In this document: one piece after another, positions 56,239 through 64,000 of the stretch
Layout of the letters: every line of letters begins with the position of its first letter
How positions within the stretch are numbered: position 1 is the first letter of the stretch
DNA from: Ceratothoa steindachneri
Taxonomy: Eukaryota > Arthropoda > Malacostraca > Isopoda > Cymothoidae
Assembly: GCA_963969495.1 (NCBI GenBank)
Contig: OZ018321.1
Span: forward strand, 101,185,578-101,249,577
Reading direction: 5' to 3'
Length of the DNA: 64,000 bases
The notes under the pieces: generated by a model
The model's input: the letters and a program-made list of their open reading frames with translations, nothing else
What the model was told of the DNA's origin: nothing
Database searches by the model: none
Translations under genes and position numbers: made by a program

Positions 56239-56275
56239 ATTACAAAAGACTTATTATTATTATTATTATTTATAT

Positions 56276-56705
56276 AAATATCTAGATTTAATTGAATTAT
56301 ATTGTGATAGATGCTCACAATTGCTTTGCATCACATGTATAATTTCTACTAACCTCACTCATTTATGAAATTTAATTAGGAGCTATTTTATGTGTGTCGG
56401 TTTGTCTTCTTTCTGATGCCGTTTCTTCTAGAAAACTTCAATTCCAAAACGTGACGTCTTTACATATTACCGTTACATTTTGTCTAAATACGATGGTCAA
56501 CTCCACCTTTATTATCTAATTTTTTAGCTGATTTAGGACAATTTTGTTGTGCTAAATTGAAAAAAATCACATTATCGCCACATTTTATTTTGTTACGGGA
56601 TCTTACATGTACAGGTATTTTATATTTATTTATTTATTTAAATAAGGGAATTACGAAGAGTTTATTTGCAGTAATTTTTGACAAACTGGAACTTTTCTTT
56701 CGCAG
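56276..56705. other. No gene seen; possible intron
   Basis: AT-rich. Its right end is a pyrimidine tract and CAG acceptor just before the zinc-finger family relic. Confidence 0.4.
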
Positions 56706-57290
56706 GCGAATGAAATTGATTCGGCCAGAAGAAGCTGCAAAAATAAGTCCGATGTATTCTGCCGCAAGTAATTCTGCCACACGTTTCATAAAGCGTGCTT
56801 AGCTTACCATGCTTATTTTATTAGGAAACTTGGTGACCAGGATAAATCTTGGGCACCACAGATCGTATGAAAGACATGATCAAAGAATCTGCATCGGTAG
56901 ACTCCAGGCAAAAAGAGTTTTCTGAAGTTTACAATTCCCATGGTTTGGAGGGAGCAGACAAACCATGGAACTGACTTCTAATTTTGTGCTATTAATTTGA
57001 TTGGGATAAACAGAAAGTACAGGAACAGCTCCAAGTATCCTGATCTCCAATTAGCACGTCGTCTTTCAGCACATTGTGATGAAATTTCAGTAACTGTCTT
57101 CGAATCATTTCAAAATATTAATTTCCTTCAGTGTTAAAGGAAAGGAAGAAGTTTCTTATGAAGATGATGCTCCAAATCATTTTGTTAAAAAAAAGGTAAA
57201 TTATCTAGTCCGCAATCTCATCTTGTCAAAGTCCACTGCCGAACTGTTGGCTTCCAAATTGAAGGAAAACAAAGTATGCTGACCAAAAGT
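56706..57290 (+). pseudogene. Multi-copy zinc-finger gene family, decayed copy 2 (N-terminal half)
   Basis: After a splice-acceptor-like TTTCTTTCGCAG, the frame reads CKNKSDVFCRK and then LAYHAYFIRKLGDQDKSWAP (about 56795-56855). It continues with MVWREQTNHGTDF near 56940 and KYRNSSKYPDLQ near 57020. A linker with LVRNLILSKSTAELLASKLK (57208-57270) follows. Each block has its counterpart in copy 1 (FCYICG, LGDQDKKWAPH, MERREPNDH, SKKAAELLASR). It lies on the opposite strand, about 10 kb away. The C-terminal domain is missing: a tandem repeat array follows. Heavily broken. Confidence 0.65.
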
Positions 57291-57334
57291 CGCGTGGCCT
57301 AACTTATTCATATTTAAGGACCTACTACCTTCAA

Positions 57335-57826
57335 AACTTTCAATAATTCCTGGACTAACCTTCGAAGGGCCTTGGCAATAAAAATCATTCGAAAGAGAAT
57401 CTAAAACAGCACAAGGGTTTCGAATCTCGTTAGAATATGCTGAATATTTATGATGTTATTGCCAAAACAAAATAATTCCAGAGCTAACTATGAGAGGGCT
57501 TCGGCAATTATATAATTCGAAAAATAATCTAAAACAACATAAAGATTTCAAATTTTGTTATAATTAGCCGAATTGTTATGATGTTATTGCCAAATAATTA
57601 CCTAGATAACCTTGAGAGGACTCAGACATTTATAATATTCGAAATAGAATGTAAAACAACATAAGGGTTTCAAATTCGTTAGAATCGGCAAAATATTATG
57701 ATGTTATTGCCAAAACAAAATATTTCCCGGGCTAACCTTGGAGGACCTTGGCAATTTTATCTTTCGAAAGAGAATGTAAAACAATATAAGGGGTTTCAAA
57801 TTTCGTTAGAATCAGCCGAATAGTTA
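57335..57826 (+). repeat. Tandem repeat of about 120 bp, left part
   Basis: The phrase TTATGATGTTATTGCCAAA recurs at about 57449, 57577 and 57697, with AAAACAACATAAGGGTTTC and ATTCGAAA(G/T)AGAATGTAAAAC blocks in the same order in each unit. Unit length varies from about 120 to 128. The array is interrupted at 57826 by mariner M2 and resumes at 58713. Confidence 0.85.
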
Positions 57827-58712
57827 CGAGGGGCGGTCAATAAGTTTTGCGAATCGGTAGGGCAAAACAGAGGAAGGGGGATGGCTCTTTGTGGGGGTGT
57901 TAGGACAAGTTATGAGAAGTCAGAACCTGCAGCCGCACGCTCATGCCTCGTCTATTTAAGAAGCAGTAGCTGATCGCAGATCGTTAGTCACAAACTTTTC
58001 AACAATGGAGAAGGTTGAGCACCGCGCAGTGATCAAATTTTTGACCAAGAAAGGCAAGAATGTAAAAGAGATCCATGAACGCATGGTTGCAGTGTACACC
58101 GACACTGACCCTTCCTATGCAACCATTGCTAGCTGGAATAGGGAGTTCCGCCATGGTCGTGAGTCCCTTGAAGATGAGCCCCGTCCACGACGCCCGTCAG
58201 ACGTGACCAACGAGGACAATGTGGCCCGTGTGGAGAGAATGATCCTCGAAAACCGACGGGTCAAGGTCGAAGAAATCGAGCGAAAACTTGGCCATGACCA
58301 AGTTCTCTGCCCGTTGGGTCCCAAGAAACCTCACGCCTCATGGTAGACTTCAACGTCATCAAAGTCCACAAGGCCAGAGTTGCACAAGCTGTCCTGCGCG
58401 AGTGCGGATTCGAGGAGCTCAACCATCCCCCCTACAGTCCAGATCTAGCCCCTTGCGACTACTTTTTATTCCGCCAGCTCAAGGCTGCACTGCGTGGACA
58501 CCAGTTTGGGGACACTGAAGATGTCCAGCTCGCCGTACAGGAGTGGATTGAACAGCAGTTGGGAGATTTCTGGTTGTCGGAAATTCGAAGCCTCAGGGAC
58601 AAGTGGCGCAAGTGCATTGAAGTCGAGGGTAGTTGTATTTAAAAAAAATTAAACACTTCCTCATATCTCGTTTCCTTATATCCGAATTGCAAAACTTATT
58701 GACCGCCCCTTG
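57827..58712 (+). mobile_element. mariner transposon M2, internally deleted, with TA target duplication
   Basis: The termini are inverted repeats of about 28 bases (CGAGGGGCGGTCAATAAG... at the left, the same with one change at the right). The TA dinucleotide is duplicated at 57825-57826 and 58713-58714, as mariner elements do. Total length of 886 bases is shorter than the usual 1.3 kb because the middle of the transposase is deleted. It sits in a ~120-bp repeat unit. Confidence 0.92.
58005..58642 (+). pseudogene. mariner transposase with internal deletions (M2)
   Basis: It starts MEKVEHRAVIKFLTKKGKN at 58005. The first HTH and linker are intact (VYTDTDPSYATIASWNREFR, DEPRPRRPSDVTNEDNVARV), then ENRRVKVEEIERKLG. 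There a deletion removes the ISHGSV segment kept in M1. A second, larger deletion near 58335-58355 removes the region with the first two catalytic aspartates. The frame resumes with VAQAVLRECGFEELNHPPYS and LAPCDYFLFRQLKAAL (third Asp), and ends at 58642. It cannot be catalytic. Its ends could still be mobilised by an active relative. Confidence 0.9.
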
Positions 58713-58714
58713 TA

Positions 58715-58985
58715 TGATGTTATTTCTAATTAATTCCCGAATTAACTCTAGGAGGACTTTGGCTATTCTATCATTCGAAAAAAAATGTAAAACAACCCAA
58801 GACTTTCAACTTTTGTTAGAAACGGCAGAATAGTTATAATGTTATTGCCAAAACAAAATATTTCCCCAGTTAACCTTTGGAAAACCTTGACAGTTTTATC
58901 ATTCGAAGGAAAATATAAAACAACATAAGGGTTTTAAATTTTGTTAGAATCGACCGAATAGTTACCATGTTATTACCAAAAGCGA
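58715..58985 (+). repeat. Tandem repeat of about 120 bp, right part
   Basis: Two further units after mariner M2 (TGATGTTATTTCTAA at 58715, AATGTTATTGCCAAAACAAA near 58838) and a partial one near 58967. Confidence 0.85.
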
Positions 58986-59008
58986 AAAAAGCAAAACGGT
59001 GACCGGCC

Positions 59009-59349
59009 AACCAACCAAAATTGAGTTTTAGGATAAACCACAACGTTTTCTAAAAACTTATTAATTAAATGCTACAAAAATTGATTAGTGTATATTGAAT
59101 AGTAGACATTGATAAAGGTAAGTACAAGAAAATTGGATGTCATCAATGTTCAGTAGTTAGGGCATGTAGTTTAGGTGCTTTACCTAAACTACATGCCCTA
59201 ACTACTGAACATTGATGACATCCAATTTACTTGTACTTACCTTTATCAATGTCTACTACTCAATATACACTAATCAAGTTTTGTAGCATTTAATTAATAA
59301 GTTTTTAGAAAACGTTGCTGTTTATCCTAAAACTCAATTTTGGATGGTT
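59009..59349. repeat. 341-bp near-perfect palindrome
   Basis: The arms 59009-59176 and 59182-59349 are reverse complements with about seven mismatches and no net gap, around a five-base loop. The arms carry no ORF. It lies just after the ~120-bp repeat array. The core is GTAGTTTAGGT/ACCTAAACTAC. Confidence 0.95.
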
Positions 59350-59894
59350 AATATTAAGAAAAATCAACCCAAAATGTCACAAAAATGTAATTGATTTAGT
59401 TATAAGTTCGGATTTTTATAAACTTGGCTCCGCAAAAAATACCTGACTTGATCAAAGGAAACAGATGAGATTTTCGGATTTAGTGGTGCAATTTGTCCAA
59501 CTCATTTGAAAAAATTTAGACAGCTAACATTCTTATTTGTAACCCAGTGTTTTGGGCGGAAACGTTTCTAAAGAATAATATCCTATTCTTCTGTTTGCCT
59601 CGTTAGTCCCTAGACATGGGTAAATTTATTTAATTACAATTAATCACAGACCTGGCAGCTAAATTCTAGGATATATTATCTATATTTACATATTTAATTA
59701 TTATTACTATTTCATTTGTTTTTCATTAATAATATCTCTACATTTTCTTCTATATTTAGCCCTATTAAATATTGGATAACCAGATAGGTTATATTCTCCA
59801 AAAAAATCTCTTTGAAAAATCTTTATCTCCATAACCGCAATAATATCAAAATCTTCTGACGTATCTAATTTCTTTATTTATGGGCCAGCAACTT
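59350..59894. other. No gene seen, AT-rich
   Basis: No coding similarity. No gag of the following gypsy copy is recognised here. Confidence 0.5.
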
Positions 59895-59931
59895 CCCCTA
59901 CAGGTAGTCCCCTGGACAGCAAGTCAATTTC

Positions 59932-60500
59932 ATGTTCAACAAAAGCGCCCACGGTGAGCTTAAATTCGAAAAAGAAACTGTTAATGGTTGCAGAGTGTCA
60001 ACCCTCGTAAGAGACAACGGCTGTACTTGTTTCGTCGTCTCAGATATCTTGCTCCTCCCAGTGGGCCCCGAATACGATAAATTTGCAGTAGTCCATGACT
60101 ATTTGGGAAGGGCAAATCGGTTCCCCGTGGTCCGCTGCTATCTCGAGTGTAACTACTTTACTGGTTGGGCCGAAGTGATAGCAGCCCCCATTAGGTTCTC
60201 GCCGTGTTGGTCGGCCAGATCTCGCAGCTCTCCCCTAACCGAGTCGCACAGCCCGTCATCACGAGGGCCCAGGCGATAAAGGCCACTGCTCCCTCTGTGC
60301 CATTAGAACCCCTTTATGTCCTTGAATTTGCAGCCCTTCAAAACGAAACGTTTGCAAACGCTCAAAAGGAATGCCCCCTCTTCCAGCCCTTGTGGGAAAA
60401 AGCGAGGCATGACGAACGAGGATCTGCCCGTGGTCAAAAGAAAGTCGCCTACCTCATTAGTGAAGGACTCCTCTTTAGCTCCAGTTCCGGGAAGGATTAA
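59932..60500 (+). pseudogene. Protease and linker of gypsy copy B
   Basis: It reads NGCRVSTLVRDNGCTCFVVS, where the active-site DTG has become DNG. It continues with YLGRANRFPVVRCYLECNYF and TGWAEVIAAPIRF. A frameshift near 60200 leads to the linker with QKECPLFQPLWEKARHDE, which aligns with copy A before integrase. Confidence 0.8.
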
Positions 60501-61600
60501 ACCTAAACTTGCTCGTTATTTATCCCCCGTTCACATGTTCCCCAAGTCTCCTGACTCGCCCACGATCGATTACTGGCTGGTCACTTTAGCCACAATAAAA
60601 CAGCCCAGAGAATCTTCCGTTATTTCTTTTGGCCTGGTGCTGCCAAAGAAAATGCCGAGTTTTGCAGGTCGTTTGACATTTGTCAAAAGACTATTGCAAA
60701 AGGACGAATTCCACTTGCTTCCTCCAGAAGACCCCAATTGTCTCGGAGCCTTTCTTTAGAGTGGCCATAGATTTGAATAAACCAATTCACACCCCGTCTA
60801 GCGAAGGACACTCGTACGTTCTCACTCTTTTTGATTTTGCCACGAGATTCCCCGAAGCAATCCTCCTTAAAAGATAGATAGCGTGACCTGTGCGGAGGCC
60901 CTGATTTCTATCTTTTCCCGCGTCGGCATCCTGAAGGAGATCTTGTCGTCGGACAGAGGTAGACAGTTCACCTCTGTACTAATGGAATAGGGTAGAAAGC
61001 TCCTTATGATCAAGCCCCTATTCACCTCCCCTTTCCATCCCACCGCTAACGGCGTCTATGAAAATCCAAATGGTAGTCTGAAGACCATTATAAAAAAGAG
61101 AGGCCATGCTCAGCCCCGAGAATGACATCGATAACTGCCGGTTGCCCTTTTTGCGTGCAGAGAAATCCCCCACAGAACTTTAGAAGTTGCCCTCTTCGAG
61201 CTTTTGTATGGCCTAAACGTCCAAAGCCCGATAAGCATATTGAATGAAGTTTTTTCCAAACCACGTCTAGATGAGGAGTTTAAATCCTTGCATTCTAACC
61301 TGTTAGTCCTTAGCAACCGCTTGGAAGAAAGCGCCAATAGAGCTTACAAAAATACGGACCTAAACTTGGAAAAATATAGTAACTACATATTTTGACGTTA
61401 GGTCAAAAGAAAGGCGATTCAAGCGCGGTGACGAGATGCTGCTCATCATACCCACGGAAACAAATAAGCTCTTTTCATAATGGAATGGCCGCTTCCCAAT
61501 CTTAGAAGAACGCGGATGGATTACGTAATACAGATCCCTCAGGGAACAAATTGTTTTATGTAAATATGCTTAAGCGGTACCACAGCCACGCCTCCAATAA
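60490..61600 (+). pseudogene. Integrase of gypsy copy B, located upstream of RT
   Basis: The zinc region has a GHFGHNKTAQRIFRYFFW-like stretch near 60585-60640 and EFCRSFDICQKTIAKGR, where one Cys of the CxxC pair is Phe. The core is FRVAIDLNKPIHTPSSEG (first Asp), TLFDFATRFPEAILLK, SSDRGRQFTSVLME (second Asp, 60948-60990) and SPFHPTANGVYENPNGSLKT (Glu, 61028-61085). The C-terminal part keeps a WNGRFPI motif of GPY/F type near 61480, which copy A has lost, and VNMLKRYHSHA near 61563-61595. Several frame changes. Inactive. Confidence 0.85.
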
Positions 61601-61789
61601 TAATATAATTGCCCTTTGACGAAGAGGCAGCAATTGAAGCCTCTTATGTCCCTGAGCCTCTTTATTTAATTTCAACCGTATGTGTTGAGTCAGTTAACAA
61701 CTACCTTCTCCCTTCTCTCCGAGGTTCCTGTAAAAGCTCAGCTCCAGAACTCGTTTCAAATCGCGAGGTGGAACCTCCTCAAAAGCCGT

Positions 61790-63040
61790 AATTGGCTTTT
61801 TTGTTGACTGAATTCCCCGATGTAATTTCCGAGAAGCCTGGTTGCTCTTTATATTTTGAGTATGATATAGCTCTAACTAGCCAGGAGCCTATTCGCTCTA
61901 AACCAGGCCCCATGCCCGTTCACTCGGGTCCTACTTTTAACGCCGAAGTAGAAAACTTGCTAAAATTAGGGATAATTGAACCTTCCATATCGGATTATAG
62001 CTCCCACATTGTTATGGTCAGAAAGGCAGATCAGTCTGTTCGCATGTGGGTAGACTTTATAAAACTAAACGCCGTATCCATTTGATAGGCCAGAACCTAT
62101 ATCTATTTGAAAAGGCTAAGTTTATTTCAGTGATAGACTTGTGTAAGACCTATTATCAAATCCCTCTTATGGCTAGTGCCCAGAAATACACCGCATTTCC
62201 CACAGAAAAGGGATTATTGCAGTTTAGGCGTCTTCCTTTTGGTTTAGTTACTGCCTGTAGTAACTATAGTTGCATGATGGCCGTTACCTGGTGGGCTGAA
62301 TGACATTTCCTTTTACTTTGATAATGTTTACGTGGCAAATCACACAAGGGACCAATACCTAATCTCCCTACGCTCCCTCCTCAATAGGCTTCAAGAAAAT
62401 GGCCTCACTATGGGCCGGAACACGTGCTATTTTGCCTACGGCACCATTTAATACCTTGGGTTCCACATTGGTAAAAATCAAATGGCACCCGAGCAAGCAA
62501 AGGTGAAGGCCATCGCCGACATGCCCCTTCCGCGTACGAAAAAACTTTCGCTCTTTTCTCGGATCGAGATCCTTTGAGACACGGACCCGCTCGTATGGAA
62601 GCCTAAGGCGACTGACCACTTTCGTCAGCTGAAGGAAAAACTAACGTCAGCTCTCATACTGCGACTCCCGCAAACGAGCAAACCGTTTAGAACACGAACA
62701 GATGCTTGTATTGAAGGCATCGGTTGCGTTTTTCTCCAATATGAAGATGATGGCAATATTAATCCCATTGCGTAAGCCAGCCGAAAGCTCTTGTCACGAG
62801 AAAGGAACTACGCAGTAATAGAACCTGAGGCTCTAGCGATCGTGTAGAGCGTGCAGAAATTCAAAACATATTTGTTAGGTAAAGAGTTCGTGATCGAAAC
62901 AGATCATGGCCCATTGGCTTATTTAAAGAATTGTAAAAGACAGAACGGAAGGCTTATGCGTTGGAGTTTACTTCTAATGGAATACTATATACGAATAGTG
63001 TACATAAAAGGGACAGACACTGTGTTACAGACTGTTTAAG
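61790..63040 (+). pseudogene. Reverse transcriptase and RNase H of gypsy copy B
   Basis: The lead-in is TEFPDVISEKPGCSLYFEYD. RT boxes follow: LLKLGIIEPSISDYSSHIVM, MWVDFIKLNAVSI, a frame change, NLYLFEKAKFISVIDLCKTY and RLPFGLVTACSNYS. The catalytic box at 62310-62340 reads FYFDNVYVANHTRDQYL. RNase H shows FRTDACIEGIGCVFLQYE, a LLSRERNYAVIEPEALAIV-type block, and EFVIETDHGPLAYLKN to 63040. The final DSLSR block is replaced by VLQTV. The YxDD second Asp is Asn. Inactive. Confidence 0.85.
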
Positions 63041-64000
63041 TATGAATCCGGTCGAGGATCCTCCCCCTGCGAATTAAATTGTATTAAGACTTGTACTGCC
63101 GTGTATACGTATATAATCGAGTCTGTATAATCGCCGTTTTTTAATAATCCTAGAACTCCGTCCTAACCTTGTATGTTTATGCTCCTTGGTTTCCTTGTTT
63201 CATTTGTACATATTTGTCCTTTGTGTATTAAAAAAAATTCGCGTTGTATATTTTATTTTTTTTGTAATGAATATGGTTCCACTACCCTTTTCATGAATGA
63301 ATCTTTATTTAAATTGATTTTTTTTGTAACCCTCATTTAACTATTTCCTGTATTTTTCTATTTTGCAGCTTTGGGGGGTTCGCTGGTTAACGACGATGCC
63401 TTTTTAAATATATCCTGCGTCAAGAAATTAAAAGAAAGTCATTCTTTCAATTGGTGACGGCTGTGTCGACTCAAATTTAAATGCCCGCCCTTATTGTACA
63501 CCTGTAGATCCAGGTCAAACTTTCCCATACCCGACTCCTCCCATATGTGGGGGATGCCCTTTTCTCTCCTCTACATATCAGGAAAATGTCATCTTCGGAA
63601 AGGAAGGCGTATGAAGGGATTCCCTCGAAGGACCAGCGTGAAAGGAAGCCCACCTTGAAATACCAGTTTCAGCCCCGTCGCTTAAACCACGTGCTACTTG
63701 TCGTGGGAAATTTAGAATCTTCGAGAAGGAAGCAGTCCCGCACTGAGTCAACCGACCCAGCTGTATTTGATTTCGGACACTCCTCGCTCCCCCTTCCTCC
63801 TACATTACGCCAAATTCTCACCCTATTTTTCCCAGGCATGTCTATTTCCCCACGAGCGCAGCCGTACTAACCCTTCCCCACCGTATCATGAGGCAAACTT
63901 CTGTGTCCGATCCGACTTGTTATCTCGAAGTAAGTTTAGATAGACTGACTTTGAAAATCCTCTAGGGACGGCCATGCCATGGTGCAATTCATTGGACCAG
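63041..64000. other. No gene seen at right edge
   Basis: AT-rich to about 63420, then GC-richer. A plus-strand frame at 63547-63870 (107 codons) has no domain I know. The stretch may include the 3' end or LTR of gypsy copy B, which would continue beyond the window. Confidence 0.45.

Larger units (their letters stand above)
54050..56275 (+). mobile_element. L2-like non-LTR retrotransposon, 5' truncated
   Basis: The plus-strand RT open reading frame begins inside the endonuclease-RT linker. It ends with a 3' UTR containing a GCGCTCT/AGAGCGC hairpin (56205-56238) and a (TTA)n tail (56251-56271). L2 and related elements characteristically end in a short hairpin plus a simple-repeat tail. The 5' end near 54050 is a truncation. 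Fairly young: long open segments remain. Confidence 0.8.
59895..63040 (+). mobile_element. Ty3/gypsy element with integrase upstream of RT (copy B), gag missing
   Basis: On the plus strand: protease (59932-60279), integrase (about 60490-61600), RT (about 61790-62560) and RNase H (to 63040), the same order as copy A. Coding similarity to copy A begins near 59914, so gag and any 5' LTR are gone or never inserted. No LTR was recognised after 63040. The sequence from TGTGGGGGATGCC at 63545 onward could be a 3' LTR start, but that is unproven. Confidence 0.85.

Noticed and set aside
57335..58985. CRISPR-like spaced repeats
   Set aside because: Units are about 120 bp, continuous and diverged, in eukaryotic DNA. 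This is an ordinary tandem satellite-like array.
63547..63870. 107-codon frame at the right edge as a gene
   Set aside because: No recognisable domain. It may be part of an LTR of gypsy copy B that continues past the window.

Overview
This is eukaryotic, repeat-dominated DNA. Nothing in it looks prokaryotic. I found no intact single-copy host gene, no rRNA and no functional tRNA gene. Almost all recognisable coding sequence is decayed transposable-element protein. The mixture is: Jockey-type, CR1-type and L2-type non-LTR retrotransposons, Ty3/gypsy elements, a Penelope-like element, mariner and Tc1 transposons, a tRNA-derived SINE and long (AT)n tracts. This fits an arthropod, and a decapod crustacean is my best guess. 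The species call is inference.

Layout. 1-1.0 kb: 3' end of a Jockey-type RT (family J). 2.2-3.3 kb: Penelope-like fragment between inverted terminal arms and (AT)n tracts. 5.6-20.7 kb: a pile of copies of one Jockey-like family with CCHC-knuckle ORF1 plus EN/RT ORF2 (here 'family N'). N1, N2, N3 and N4 are on the minus strand and N5 is on the plus strand. 20.7-24.7 kb: a nearly complete CR1-type element (esterase ORF1, EN-RT ORF2). 24.7-34.5 kb: a minus-strand N copy split by an LTR retrotransposon (25395-33755) whose integrase lies upstream of its reverse transcriptase. 34.86-36.96 kb: a mariner copy carrying a solo LTR. 37.1-39.0 kb: a second J copy. 41.0-41.6 kb: a third fragment of the INT-first gypsy family. 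44.0-45.2 kb: two L2-like RT relics in opposite orientation. 45.6-47.3 kb: a decayed zinc-finger gene of a multi-copy arthropod family. 48.0-48.3 kb: Tc1 HTH fragment. 54.0-56.3 kb: L2-like element. 56.7-57.3 kb: second relic of the zinc-finger family. 57.3-59.0 kb: about 120-bp tandem repeat holding an internally deleted mariner with exact TA duplication. 59.0-59.35 kb: a 341-bp near-perfect palindrome. 59.9-63.0 kb: second INT-first gypsy copy, lacking gag.

The most interesting material is the gypsy lineage. Two independent copies show the order PR-INT-RT-RNase H, the Ty1/copia-like order known from the Gmr1 group. All three RT copies carry a catalytic box whose ancestor appears to read FYFDN rather than the usual Y-x-D-D. 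Other notable points are the two relics of the zinc-finger family, the Penelope fragment with hammerhead-like sequence, the long palindrome, and junction evidence that the large gypsy element is a recombinant of two insertions. Element boundaries are approximate unless target duplications are given. No identities were computed by alignment software.
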